The notes: generated by a model not told the origin, from the letters alone. A stretch of DNA of 64,000 bases from Allomuricauda sp. ARW1Y1 (GCF_013407935.1 NZ_JACBZU010000003.1:1-64000), one strand, 5' to 3'; numbered from the stretch's first letter, positions 43,894 through 52,967 are shown. Made by a program: numbers and translations.

Positions 43894-44108
43894 TCTGGTC
43901 AAATACTGACCAATTGGTTAAAAACTACCCAAACCTCAATCTTAGGTTATTTTTTATTTAAAAGTCAAATCACTGTTTATCAGTACTTTGGTGGTGTTAC
44001 ATTTCTTTTTCACAAGTAGGGCATATGATTTGCCATTGGTATGGCACAATCAATCAATCAGATCGGAAAATGATGGATTTTCCGGTTCCGTGTCAAAAGA
44101 AATGAGTA

Positions 44109-44654
44109 ATGATGGTAATGTACCCTTTGAGATTTGGAAGCCTTCTATTGGAGAGCAACGAGTTATTGACGATCAAAAAGTATCTGCAGCAATCGTTGGG
44201 CTTAGAAGATTACTTTCATGTTGAACTATTGGGATTATTGATCGAGAATGTACAACGTGCCATTATTGTGGATGAGAAAAGTATGCCCTGCGATGTGGTA
44301 CGATTAAATAGCCGTGTGACCCTTGAAAGTTCGACAGGATGGACGAAAAGCTTTCAGTTGGTACCTCCAGATGATGCTGATACGGAAAAGGCGAAGTATT
44401 CAGTGGTAAGCGCTTTGGGCTGTTCCGTTATTGGGTTGTCAAAAGGGGATAGCATTAGGTATGGCATGCCTGGCCAAGCGGCCTCATTTCGTATCGTAGG
44501 GGTAGATCAATTTGGTGTGATGGCCAATGTGGAAGCTTTTGGCAAAAACCTAATGGATGCCTTACCGCCCAATCCAGATGTTGCGCTTTCCTTTAGTAAA
44601 AAAGAAGAGCGCAACAGTTCTGATGCACTATGGGTCAATTTAACACAAATATAA
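44109..44654 (+). CDS. Rnk/GreA-type C-terminal domain protein
   Basis: About 181 residues (ATG choices at 44109, 44112 and 44118; the last fits the paralogue best). The first half is a short helical hairpin (FGSLLLESNELLTIKKYLQQ and LIENVQRAIIVDEKSMP). The second half has the GreA/GreB C-terminal fold: CDVVRLNSRVTLESS, then FQLVPPDDADTEKAKYSVVSALGCSVIGLSKGDSIRYGMPG. Such Rnk-like proteins bind RNA polymerase through the secondary channel or modulate it. It is a paralogue of the protein at 46865. It precedes a 4-helix membrane protein gene by 15 bp and follows the sigma-54 regulator gene by 215 bp. Confidence 0.78.
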   Translation: MMVMYPLRFGSLLLESNELLTIKKYLQQSLGLEDYFHVELLGLLIENVQRAIIVDEKSMPCDVVRLNSRVTLESSTGWTKSFQLVPPDDADTEKAKYSVVSALGCSVIGLSKGDSIRYGMPGQAASFRIVGVDQFGVMANVEAFGKNLMDALPPNPDVALSFSKKEERNSSDALWVNLTQI

Positions 44655-44669
44655 AAAGGGATAAGGGGT

Positions 44670-45281
44670 ATGAACGCAACACTTTCAATTAAACAACGCA
44701 TATTGGTTGGTCTTGTACTTGCCACAGCATTTTTATTGGTACTTGCAGCTAATCTTGTGGATCGGCGGCATTTTTCCACGATACAGCACGCAATTGTTTC
44801 TATTCATGATGATAGGGTAGTGGTTCAGGATTTTATCTATCAATTGCGAAACCATCTTCACGATAGTGAGTTGGAGGTGGTTGATACCGATAGGTTAACA
44901 ACAAATAGGGCGGAAAAAATCAGCATCCTTCTCGATGACTTTGCCCGTACCGATCTCACTAGGCAAGAAGCACTTTTTTTAGAACGGCTGCGACAAGAAT
45001 TCAGGGATTTGGCGTCACAGATCCCAATGGCATCTTTGAACATCAAGGACGATAATGCAAAAACAAAGGCCATTAAACATATTGGTGGTATCAAAAAGAC
45101 CTTGGATTCCCTGGAGGAAATTCAATTGGAAGAAAGTAGCCAGTTGACGAAACTATCGGAAAAATCACTGAAAGTAAATCGGCTATTATCCAATTTGGAA
45201 GTCGGTTTTTTGATTGTCCTCGGTGTGTCCATCTTGATGTTGATTTTTCAACCCATCACAACCTTATATCCCATTCGTTAA
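44670..45281 (+). CDS. 4-helix-bundle sensor-like membrane protein
   Basis: A protein of 203 residues. Two transmembrane helices (RILVGLVLATAFLLVLAANLV near 10-30 and FLIVLGVSILMLIFQPI near 180-197) flank a periplasmic four-helix-like region, as in the sensor part of chemoreceptors (4HB_MCP). No HAMP, signalling or catalytic domain follows; the protein stops soon after the second helix. It may sense a small molecule for the kinase nearby, or be a shortened receptor. It lies close behind the Rnk-like gene. Confidence 0.6.
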   Translation: MNATLSIKQRILVGLVLATAFLLVLAANLVDRRHFSTIQHAIVSIHDDRVVVQDFIYQLRNHLHDSELEVVDTDRLTTNRAEKISILLDDFARTDLTRQEALFLERLRQEFRDLASQIPMASLNIKDDNAKTKAIKHIGGIKKTLDSLEEIQLEESSQLTKLSEKSLKVNRLLSNLEVGFLIVLGVSILMLIFQPITTLYPIR

Positions 45282-45306
45282 TTAAAATTAATTTAAAAAA
45301 AATGCC

Positions 45307-45465
45307 ATGAATGAATTTGTGCGTAGTATATGCTCAACCTGTATTCATAGAACATACTGTTCTTTGAGTGAACAAAGAGCGTATACCAATTTGTGTAATG
45401 AATACCAACACTATTTGGAAGATACGGATCTCCCTACCATAGTGATTTCGGATGAAATGAATTAA
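45307..45465 (+). CDS. Cys-rich miniprotein of 52 residues
   Basis: A small frame from the ATG at 45307 (starts MNEFVRSICSTCIHRTYCSL). Cysteines at 9, 12, 18 and 30 give a C-x2-C-x5-C-x11-C pattern that could bind zinc or an iron-sulfur cluster. The rest is acidic and ends DEMN. It sits 25 bp after the membrane protein gene and 38 bp before glutamate dehydrogenase. I do not recognise a family. The cysteine spacing and its place inside a close gene row argue that it is real. Confidence 0.5.
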   Translation: MNEFVRSICSTCIHRTYCSLSEQRAYTNLCNEYQHYLEDTDLPTIVISDEMN

Positions 45466-45503
45466 AAACAAAAGGTATAAGGCATACCATTAACTATTTT
45501 AAC

Positions 45504-46796
45504 ATGACAACAGTATTAACAACAAAGAAAAGACCGTCCAAACAAGGAATGTTGGACAATGTCATGCGTCAATTTAACAACGCAGCTGATATCGTTGGGC
45601 TTAACCCGAACATTAGAAAAATCTTGGAAGTCACCAACAATGAATTGGTGGTCCACTTTCCGGTACGAATGGACGATGGGGAAGTTGAGATTTTTACCGG
45701 CTACCGGGTACAACACAATAATGCCTTGGGTCCCTACAAGGGTGGGCTGCGGTACCACCCGACAGTGGATATTGATGCGGCGAGAGCCTTGGCCATGTGG
45801 ATGACTTGGAAAACCTCTTTGGCAGGATTGCCATATGGCGGTGCAAAGGGCGGTATACAGTTGGACCCCACCAAGTATTCCCAAGATGAGCTGCAACGTA
45901 TTACAAGAAGGTTTACGTATGCTCTTGGGGACAATATTGGGCCAGAGTTGGATATACCCGCACCTGATGTAAATACCAATTCCCAGACCATGGCTTGGAT
46001 CTTGGATACCTATATGTCAACCAAGTCTCCCAATGAACGTTCAAAGAATCTTCATGTTGTCACGGGAAAACCCATAGGTGCTGGTGGTTCCGAGGGTAGA
46101 GATCGTGCAACGGGCTATGGTGTTTTCCTTACTATCAAATTCTGGGCTGAACACAAAAAACTGGAGTTGAAAAACAAGAAGTTCATTGTTCAAGGATTCG
46201 GTAATGTTGGGTATTGGGCGGCCCATTTCCTGAGTAAGGAAGGTGCGATTCTTACTGCGGTACAAGATGCCTATGGAAGCCTCTACAATGAGAAAGGGAT
46301 ATGTCCAGAGCACCTTCTGGATTATACCAAGGCCAATAAAGGAAGTATTATAGGGTATTCAGGAGCAGGCAATATTGAGAATTCGGAATTTTTTGGATTG
46401 GAATGTGATATCTGTATTCCGGCGGCATTGGGTAATCAGATTACAGTGGACAATGCCCCTGTGATAAAAGCCAGTTTGATTGCCGAAGGGGCGAATGGAC
46501 CTACCGATGTAAAGGCGGAAGAAATCCTTTTGGAGCGTGGTATCGATATCATACCAGATATTCTATGTAATGCAGGAGGGGTAATCGGAAGCTATTTCGA
46601 ATGGTTGCAAAACCGGAACGGTGAAATTTGGGACCTTAAAGAGGTGTTGGAACGACTTGAGAGAAAAATGAAAGAATCGTTTAACAAGGTTGCACACAAA
46701 ACCAAGACCCAAAATATTGATATGCGGACTGCCGCATTTGTAATTGCCATTGAGCGATTGGAAGAGACTTATGTTCAGAGGGGGATTTTTCCATAA
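45504..46796 (+). CDS. gdhA: glutamate dehydrogenase
   Basis: A protein of 430 residues, the length of hexameric Glu/Leu/Phe/Val dehydrogenases. The substrate-side signature GPYKGGLRYHP, then TWKTSLAGLPYGGAKGGI (catalytic Lys115) and DIPAPDVNTN are intact. The NAD(P)-binding Rossmann part carries KFIVQGFGNVGYWAAHFL. It interconverts 2-oxoglutarate plus ammonia and glutamate. Its place behind a soluble kinase/NtrC pair and between two Rnk-like genes suggests nitrogen or stress control. NAD versus NADP use cannot be decided confidently here. Confidence 0.93.
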   Translation: MTTVLTTKKRPSKQGMLDNVMRQFNNAADIVGLNPNIRKILEVTNNELVVHFPVRMDDGEVEIFTGYRVQHNNALGPYKGGLRYHPTVDIDAARALAMWMTWKTSLAGLPYGGAKGGIQLDPTKYSQDELQRITRRFTYALGDNIGPELDIPAPDVNTNSQTMAWILDTYMSTKSPNERSKNLHVVTGKPIGAGGSEGRDRATGYGVFLTIKFWAEHKKLELKNKKFIVQGFGNVGYWAAHFLSKEGAILTAVQDAYGSLYNEKGICPEHLLDYTKANKGSIIGYSGAGNIENSEFFGLECDICIPAALGNQITVDNAPVIKASLIAEGANGPTDVKAEEILLERGIDIIPDILCNAGGVIGSYFEWLQNRNGEIWDLKEVLERLERKMKESFNKVAHKTKTQNIDMRTAAFVIAIERLEETYVQRGIFP

Positions 46797-46864
46797 TGGG
46801 AGAAAGTGATTAAAAAAGGCTTGAAAAAGAGCCTGCATGGTATAATGATTTAAAATATAGTGAA

Positions 46865-47284
46865 ATGAAATACGGGAGCTTGTTGATAGAAAAAAGGGAA
46901 TATGTCGTTTTAAAACGATTGTTGAACCTTTCGGGGTACCATAAGGACAGTGCTTGGAGAAAATCGGTTAAGAAGTTGACGGATGAATTGGAGAGTGCCA
47001 AAATCCTGGATGAGGATAAAATGCCAAATGATGTGATACGGTTCAATTCCAATGTCACAATTGTTTCCGAAAATGGTTGGCATAAGAAGTTCAAATTGGT
47101 ACTACCTGCCAAAAGCGATATCAAAAACAATTGCATATCGATCTTGACCCCTATGGGGGCCGCGGTCATGGGGTACGCCAATGGTGATTCCATTATTTGG
47201 GAATTCCCATCCGGTAGCCAAAAGCTGACCATCGAGGATATAGAGCAGGAAAATGAGACGTTGAACTTAAATATGGTATTATGA
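46865..47284 (+). CDS. second Rnk/GreA-type protein
   Basis: A protein of 139 residues and a shorter paralogue of the protein at 44109. A helical N-terminal part (YGSLLIEKREYVVLKRLLNLS, then KLTDELESAKILDEDKMP) is followed by the GreA/GreB-like domain (NDVIRFNSNVTIVSENGWHKKFKLVLPAKSD, then ILTPMGAAVMGYANGDSIIWEFPSG). It probably contacts RNA polymerase. It starts 68 bp after gdhA and overlaps the next gene by 4 bp. Confidence 0.78.
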   Translation: MKYGSLLIEKREYVVLKRLLNLSGYHKDSAWRKSVKKLTDELESAKILDEDKMPNDVIRFNSNVTIVSENGWHKKFKLVLPAKSDIKNNCISILTPMGAAVMGYANGDSIIWEFPSGSQKLTIEDIEQENETLNLNMVL

Positions 47285-47673
47285 ATACTGTTGGCAGACC
47301 CTACTTTCACGATTCCTTGAGCCGTATCATCAGTAAGAAGGATAAGTTGGAAATCACCAACTGGACCGAAACCATGGAATGGATCAATGAGGAATTACAA
47401 TATTTGATATCATTGGAAAAACGACTATTGGGAAATCCTGCATTCCAGCAAAGACTTTTGGAGGTTCAACGGGAGAACCAGCTGCGTTTGGCAAACTTAT
47501 ACCGTTATGAAAGGAATTTGGCGAACGCCATCGAATGCGATACCATGGAATGTGATGCCTATTACCTCAATACCCATGAGAAAAATAGGGATGGTTATAT
47601 GAACCATTTAAAAAACTACAACCAATTAAAGTTTCTGCTACTCTCCAAGATGTCGGAGCGCTTCGGTAAATAA
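47281..47673 (+). CDS. small helical protein, unknown
   Basis: A protein of 130 residues with no signal peptide or membrane helix. It is almost fully helical (MEWINEELQYLISLEKRLLGN, LLEVQRENQLRLANLYRYERNLANAIECDTMECDAYYLN) with two Cys six residues apart. I do not recognise a family. The 4-bp overlap with the Rnk-like gene suggests that it works with that protein. A terminator hairpin follows. Confidence 0.65.
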   Translation: MNTVGRPYFHDSLSRIISKKDKLEITNWTETMEWINEELQYLISLEKRLLGNPAFQQRLLEVQRENQLRLANLYRYERNLANAIECDTMECDAYYLNTHEKNRDGYMNHLKNYNQLKFLLLSKMSERFGK

Positions 47674-47684
47674 GAATTCCAAAG

Positions 47685-47707
47685 AGGGCCATAATACGGG
47701 CCCTTTT
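47685..47707 (+). terminator. rho-independent terminator
   Basis: AGGGCC (47685-47690) pairs with GGCCCT (47699-47704) around the loop ATAATACG and is followed by TTTT. It ends the row that runs from the Rnk-like genes and gdhA. Confidence 0.7.
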
Positions 47708-47852
47708 GGCTTTCTACGCCAAGTGTTGATTCTTTCGAGTCTAGCCATAACAAAATGTAACATGTAACGTAGGGAAAACGGGCAGGTTAGGGGGTGAGTG
47801 AGCCGTAATCAAGTATAAATCAGGACCATTTATTTAAAGGTATGGAAGCCAT

Positions 47853-47868
47853 TGTCCCAAAAGGGACA
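47853..47868. promoter_or_regulatory. inverted repeat in sulP leader
   Basis: TGTCCC-aaaa-GGGACA, located 25 bp upstream of the SulP start. It may be an operator or an mRNA hairpin acting on the start region. Confidence 0.4.
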
Positions 47869-47893
47869 GTTTCAATTAAGTATAAAATTTACA

Positions 47894-49762
47894 ATGAAGA
47901 ATTTTTTTTCCAATTTTAGAGGAGATGTTTTTGGAGGTATAACGGCAGGTATTGTGGCTCTGCCATTGGCATTGGCCTTTGGAGTCAGTTCGGGTTTAGG
48001 ACCTAGCGCAGGACTTTATGGCGCCATTTTTATTAGCTTTTTTGCTGCGTTTTTTGGCGGTACAAATACGCAAATTTCAGGCCCGACTGCACCAATGACC
48101 GCTGTCACGATGGTGGTCGTTGCCAGTATAGTCGCCATGAACGATGGTGATATGGAGAGGGCACTTCCTGCTATTTTGATGGTATTCCTTTTGGCCGGAC
48201 TTATGCAGATTCTGTTGGGCGTTGCCGGGCTGGGTAAATACATCCGATACATCCCTTATCCGGTTGTTTCGGGCTTTATGACGGCTATTGGAGTGATTAT
48301 CCTGGTAACTCAGCTACTGCCTTCCATCGGCTATTATCCAAACGAAGATGCTATGTTTGTGAATCAATATAGAGCACAGGCAGAAGAGATAATCCTCAAG
48401 AACATTCTCCAGGAAGAATCAAAGGAGGGAATTCTTGTTCTTGAAGATTTTGAAGAAACCATTGCCAGGGCTGGGGAGGTAACCGAAGAAAATATTTTAA
48501 AGGAGGCAAAGACCTTGGCGAATAAGGACGCTTCCGGGGTCATCGGAACTATCAGGGTTTTGCCACGGGCCTTGCAACAAATAGATTGGCTAGAACTTGC
48601 CTTGGCCTTGGCTACTATTGGTATAATTTATGGGTTCAAAAGGGTTACGACCCTGATTCCAAGTGCATTGGTGGCATTGCTGATGGTTTCAGGGGTAGCT
48701 TATGGATTCGGGTGGGAGTATCGACCAATCCAAGAAATCCCAAGTGGATTTCCGATGCCAAATTTGGATGTGTTCGGCTCGTTTCAATTAAGTTCTGTAA
48801 CGCCCTATATTTTCACTGCCTTTACCTTGGCCCTTTTGGGAGCTATTGACTCCCTATTGACTTCTGTGGTTGCGGACAATATGACAAAGACCCAGCATAA
48901 ACCCAATAAGGAATTGATTGGTCAGGGCATAGGTAACAGTATTGCTGCAGTTTTTGGGGGAATTCCGGGTGCAGGTGCCACAATCCGTACCGTGGTCAAC
49001 ATCAATGCTGGAGGTAAAACCAGGCTATCAGGGATGGTAGCAGGTATTTTGCTATTGGTGGTCTTATTGGCATTGGGCCCCGTAGCATCCAATATACCCG
49101 CAGCTGTCCTAGCTGGCATCTTGGTTACGGTTGGAATAGGGGTGATTGATTATAAAGGTCTAAGGGCTATGCCCCATCTGCCTAGGGACGTAATGTTCGG
49201 TCCATTTAAAATAAGCTCTGAAGTGATGATCATGTTGGTCGTAATGGTGTTGTCTTCTATTTGGAACTTGGTATATGCCGTGGGTATAGGTCTTGTAATC
49301 GCCTCACTTATGTTCATGAAAAAGATGGGGGATTTGGCCGCACAACGTTCCGATGTTAAGACTCTAAAGGAAGAAAAAGGTTGGGCAGATGAAGCTGATT
49401 TTCCTGACGCACTAAAGAAGACAGTACTCATAAAACATCTTAAAGGACCATTGTTTTTTGGTTCTACCAACGATTTTCAGCAATTGGCCAAGCAAATCCC
49501 CATTACTGCCTCCACAGTGGTCATCCGAATGGACCGCATGCAGTATCTTGACCAATCTGGTCTGTATAGCCTAGAAGATGTATTGATCGAGCTTAAAAAG
49601 TCTGGTACCCAGGTCTTATTGGTTCATGTGCTCGAACAGCCCAGATATATGATGGAACGGGTCAATTTGATTCCATCGCTCATTCCAGAGGCGCAAATTT
49701 TTGAGACCTTCGGGCAGTGCACTTCATATATCAAAAGACAGGCAGAGACCTTAAGGGATTAA
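47894..49762 (+). CDS. SulP-family anion transporter
   Basis: About 622 residues from the ATG at 47894; the TTG at 47854 lies in the palindromic leader and is less likely. The transmembrane part starts FRGDVFGGITAGIVALPLALAFGVSSGLGPSAGLYGAIF, the SulP signature, and has GNSIAAVFGGIPGAGATIRTVVNINAGG further on. A C-terminal STAS domain (about 520-615: STVVIRMDRMQYLDQSGLYSLEDVL) completes it. An acidic 60-residue loop after the fourth or fifth helix (about 165-215) is an extra relative to short SulPs. Substrates in the family include sulfate and bicarbonate; which one applies here is not readable. Confidence 0.9.
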   Translation: MKNFFSNFRGDVFGGITAGIVALPLALAFGVSSGLGPSAGLYGAIFISFFAAFFGGTNTQISGPTAPMTAVTMVVVASIVAMNDGDMERALPAILMVFLLAGLMQILLGVAGLGKYIRYIPYPVVSGFMTAIGVIILVTQLLPSIGYYPNEDAMFVNQYRAQAEEIILKNILQEESKEGILVLEDFEETIARAGEVTEENILKEAKTLANKDASGVIGTIRVLPRALQQIDWLELALALATIGIIYGFKRVTTLIPSALVALLMVSGVAYGFGWEYRPIQEIPSGFPMPNLDVFGSFQLSSVTPYIFTAFTLALLGAIDSLLTSVVADNMTKTQHKPNKELIGQGIGNSIAAVFGGIPGAGATIRTVVNINAGGKTRLSGMVAGILLLVVLLALGPVASNIPAAVLAGILVTVGIGVIDYKGLRAMPHLPRDVMFGPFKISSEVMIMLVVMVLSSIWNLVYAVGIGLVIASLMFMKKMGDLAAQRSDVKTLKEEKGWADEADFPDALKKTVLIKHLKGPLFFGSTNDFQQLAKQIPITASTVVIRMDRMQYLDQSGLYSLEDVLIELKKSGTQVLLVHVLEQPRYMMERVNLIPSLIPEAQIFETFGQCTSYIKRQAETLRD

Positions 49763-50364
49763 TGGGAAATGGTCAATATAAATAAACCGGTTTGTTGATG
49801 TAAAAGAGAGGTACCAACCATACGGGTACCTACAATACCTTATTATATGCAAAGTGGAAGGATTTGCCCCAAGTAACAAAAGTTACACTTTATTTATAAA
49901 CAATACCAAGGGAATACTGCCTAAAAAACTAAAAGGTCTTGTTGGTGGACCTCCAAAATACACATATTGGGAGTGTTGCCTTCGGTATTTCCGACATACA
50001 TTACAATCTGGTAGTTCTCTTGCTCAACGATAGGTTTGGGATACAGGTACATGGCGGTTGGTCTTGCGCTAGCACTTGCACATCATTTATTTTATATTGA
50101 TCAGGTCGCTTCAAAGCAAAATCAGCAATCCGGATTTATCATATAAGCCAGGTTGGGTACGCTTATCGCTTCATCCGACAATGAAGGTAGCTGAGGTGGA
50201 ATATATTTGCTAAGCCATCCATTCAACAGTTTTAAACACCAATCAATGGAAAAAGACCTGCCACAACAACAAAAGGACAAATGAGTTGGAGGATGTATCA
50301 AACGACTAGGACATCAAAGCGAATGTGATGACATGGTTGGAATAATTTGATGGGTAAGATAAAA
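49763..50364. other. gap with gene remnant and hairpin
   Basis: About 600 bp. An AGGTACC/GGTACCT hairpin (49809-49831) follows the SulP gene without a T-run. A decayed minus-strand gene occupies roughly 49921-50133 and perhaps to 50260. No intact gene is seen. Confidence 0.5.
49921..50133 (-). pseudogene. frameshifted gene remnant, unknown family
   Basis: On the minus strand two frames join near 50060. The first reads RIADFALKRPDQYKINDVQ (50133 down to about 50060), and the second goes on with TAMYLYPKPIVEQENYQIV and MYVGNTEGNTPNMCILEVH to a TAG at 49921. A further upstream piece (LPSLSDEAISVPNLAYMIN) lies in yet another frame. The composition is that of real protein, so it is the C-terminal end of a lost gene. 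I cannot name the family. Confidence 0.4.
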
Positions 50365-51546
50365 CTAGACTTTGCCCGGTTTTGCGGCTCCCATGCCCAT
50401 AAAAAATTTCAGTATTGCTATCACAAATAGGACCGTCAAGGCGGGGGTCCAGCTACCTATAACGTCTATGATGGCCCCAAATAGGGATGGGCCTGTGGCT
50501 GCAATAATATACCCAATGGATTGTGCCATTCCGGAAAGGGAGGTGGCTTCATCTGAATCCCGTGAGCGAAGTACCAAAAAGAGTAAGGACAGTCCGAAGG
50601 TACCGCCTAGCACAAACCCGATCAATGACACCCATAGCCAAACCAATCCCAGCGAGGGAACAATAAGTCCTACCAAGCCGATTACTTCTATACCGGCCAA
50701 GAAAAGCACGATAGATCGTTGGTCCTTCCTCCGACCGGCCAGTACAGGAATCAATAGAGAACCCAATATGCCCGTAGCTTGCGATAGCGAAAGCATCCAT
50801 CCAGCATAGTTGGCACCGTGACCCCTATCTTGAATGATGGATGGTAGCCAAGCTAGGATTACATAAAAGGTTAGTGATTGCAGCCCCATAAACAAGGCTA
50901 CTTGCCAGGCCAACTTTGATTTTACCAGCGACTTTAGCCCCATCGAGCTATTGTTGCTGGGTGGAGTTCGCTTAAGTCGAGTAACTTGCGGGAGCCAAAG
51001 TAAGGCCGCAAGGAAAGCACAAACTGCCCATACAGCCAGAGAGCCTTGCCACCCCAAATTATGCTGCCTGGCTAACGGAACGCTTAATCCTGCTGCCAAG
51101 GCGGCACCGATGGCCATAACACTCGAATAAAGACTGGTGATCAATCCCGAGTTTTCTGAGAAATTTCGTTTGGTAAGACTTGGTAGCATTACATTCCCAA
51201 ATGCAATGGCTACTCCGATGAGCAAGGTGCCCAAGTAGAGCGTAAAAATAGGTCCGAGTGATCTTATGACGATACCCAAGGCCAATAGGGCCATTGCCAA
51301 AAACAGGGTCCATCCCATACCTAGTCTTCTGGTAACCAAGGGAGTCAAAGTCGAAATAATACCAAAAGCAATCAAAGGAAGGGTGGTCAAAAGGCCTAAA
51401 AGTCCGTTGGAAAGACCTGTGGACGCTTGAATATCGGATACCAGCGGACCTACACTGGCCAGCGCAGGCCGTAGATTCAAAGCAATCAACAGTATGCCTG
51501 CGAGCAGTAGCATATTCCCTGGTTTCCATAAATGGGTCTTTTTCAT
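50365..51546 (-). CDS. CynX/NimT-family MFS transporter
   Basis: A protein of 393 residues with twelve hydrophobic helices. The first loop, LLIALNLRPALASVGPLVSDIQASTGLSNGLLGLLTTLPLIAFGI, is the signature of the CynX/NimT branch of the major facilitator superfamily, which exports or imports small ions such as cyanate or nitroimidazole. The middle reads ENSGLITSLYSSVMAIGAALAAGLSVPL. It points away from the sialic-acid locus and has its own upstream region, so I do not assign it to sialic-acid uptake. Confidence 0.85.
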   Translation of the reverse strand: MKKTHLWKPGNMLLLAGILLIALNLRPALASVGPLVSDIQASTGLSNGLLGLLTTLPLIAFGIISTLTPLVTRRLGMGWTLFLAMALLALGIVIRSLGPIFTLYLGTLLIGVAIAFGNVMLPSLTKRNFSENSGLITSLYSSVMAIGAALAAGLSVPLARQHNLGWQGSLAVWAVCAFLAALLWLPQVTRLKRTPPSNNSSMGLKSLVKSKLAWQVALFMGLQSLTFYVILAWLPSIIQDRGHGANYAGWMLSLSQATGILGSLLIPVLAGRRKDQRSIVLFLAGIEVIGLVGLIVPSLGLVWLWVSLIGFVLGGTFGLSLLFLVLRSRDSDEATSLSGMAQSIGYIIAATGPSLFGAIIDVIGSWTPALTVLFVIAILKFFMGMGAAKPGKV

Positions 51547-52024
51547 GCTTTCGGATATGCCCTATTGTAAATTGAATTGTTGGATGCGATGTTAGTAGCT
51601 ATCAGTGTGCAACGAGAATAGCTTTCCGGCAAAGTACCGTTAATTTTGGCAGTTGACCTACAAAATGTTCATTTAAATATGTCATACATATAGGCAAAAA
51701 CTGTTTGCGGTGTGATGTCTTTCTTGGGAAGGCGGCTGTTGACCATGTGGTATGGATTGAAATTGGGGCAGTTCCAAAATGGGTTGGGATTTTCCAAAGA
51801 GAATAGGTATATCTTGGTGGTTACCCAATCTGCTTGTTTTTATTGGAGATTCCGTGACTACCATTCATATAGGTGCCTTGACCTTACAGGAATGGTAACT
51901 GTTTAACCAATGCAAGAAACGGATATATGAAGCCATTTGACGATATGGAGATACATATTTTGTGCAAATATTTGAATAATTGAAAAAAAAACAATTACTT
52001 TGTTATGTAATACATAATACAATT
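51547..52024. other. divergent promoter region of MFS and nanA
   Basis: About 480 bp between divergent genes. Nothing coding is convincing. Near its right end it holds the nanA promoter (TTTG at 51971, 21-bp spacer, TACTTTG at 51996-52002) and the first TTATGTnnnACATAA operator. Confidence 0.5.
52003..52017. promoter_or_regulatory. Nan operator, copy 1
   Basis: TTATGTAATACATAA, a perfect 15-bp palindrome, lies directly behind the presumed -7 box (TACTTTG, 51996-52002) and 7 bp before the nanA start codon. A repressor bound here would cover the transcription start. It is the same site as those at 52968 and 58961. Confidence 0.75.
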
Positions 52025-52954
52025 ATGAAAGGAATCATTGCAGCAACTTATGCACCGATGCATACAAACGGGTTGCTTAATACGGATATTATTGTGGAAT
52101 ATGGTCGTTATTTAATGTCCAATGGAGTGTCGGGAGCATTTGTCAATGGTTCAACCGGGGATTTTGTTTCTTTAAGTACTTCGGAACGAATGAAATTGAT
52201 AGAGGCATGGTCGGATTTAAGAGAGGATGGGTTTTATGTCATAAACCATGTCGGTCATACCAACCTAAGGGAGGCCCAAGAATTGGCCGGGCACAGTGCT
52301 GATATGGTGGATGCAACCGCAGCCCTGCCGCCTTTTTATTTTCGCCCTAAGACGGTGGATGAACTTGTGTACTATTGTGCTGAAATTGCCAGTGCTGCCC
52401 CGGACATACCTTTTTATTACTATCATATTCCCGTACTTACAGGGGTTAACCTACCTATGTTGGCATTCGTCGATTCCGCCAAGAAGCATATCCCCAATTT
52501 CGCAGGGATAAAATATACCGAGGATAATCTGGACGATTTTAAACAATGCATGGAGAAAGGTGATGATACTATGGATATGTTTTTTGGTATTGATGAAAAG
52601 TATATTGACAGTGTATTGGTTGGGTCCAAGAGCTGGGTAGGCAGTACCTATAACCATTTGGCGCCACTTTATCATGGTGTGGCCAAATACGCTTCCCAAG
52701 GAAATTTTGATGCTGCTAGGAAGCTTCAGGATAAGGCTATTCGATTTGTGCAGATTTTGGAAGCCATGGGAGGATATCACGGTGGGGGAAAAAGCTTTAT
52801 GAGACATCTGGGATTGAATATGGGTCCTAGCCGCTTTCCGCATAGAACATTTAATGATGGCCAATTGCTAAAAGCTTTGGAACTGTTCAGAAAGGAAGGG
52901 ATTTCCGAACATTTTCCGGAGCCATGTCAAAGGGATTCAGACGAATGCATTTAA
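52025..52954 (+). CDS. nanA: N-acetylneuraminate lyase
   Basis: A protein of 309 residues of the DHDPS/NAL aldolase family. The GSTG loop is at 42-45 (VNGSTGDFVSL), the catalytic tyrosine is in YYYHIPVLTG (Tyr133) and the Schiff-base lysine is in FAGIKYTEDN (Lys163). A NAL call over DHDPS is supported by YYYHIP and by the neighbours. It splits N-acetylneuraminate into N-acetylmannosamine and pyruvate in the cytoplasm. The ATG at 52025 is chosen over a TTG upstream because the promoter and operator lie between them. The leader would be only about 15 nt. An SusC gene follows after 84 bp under its own operator. Confidence 0.9.
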   Translation: MKGIIAATYAPMHTNGLLNTDIIVEYGRYLMSNGVSGAFVNGSTGDFVSLSTSERMKLIEAWSDLREDGFYVINHVGHTNLREAQELAGHSADMVDATAALPPFYFRPKTVDELVYYCAEIASAAPDIPFYYYHIPVLTGVNLPMLAFVDSAKKHIPNFAGIKYTEDNLDDFKQCMEKGDDTMDMFFGIDEKYIDSVLVGSKSWVGSTYNHLAPLYHGVAKYASQGNFDAARKLQDKAIRFVQILEAMGGYHGGGKSFMRHLGLNMGPSRFPHRTFNDGQLLKALELFRKEGISEHFPEPCQRDSDECI

Positions 52955-52967
52955 AAAATATGAATTA

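Noticed and set aside
43894-44108. Sigma-54 promoter before the Rnk-like gene
   Set aside because: A TGGCAC word is present near 44043 but no TTGC follows at the required spacing.
51712-51906. Open frame in the MFS/nanA divergent gap
   Set aside because: Short, no domain, and located in a promoter region.
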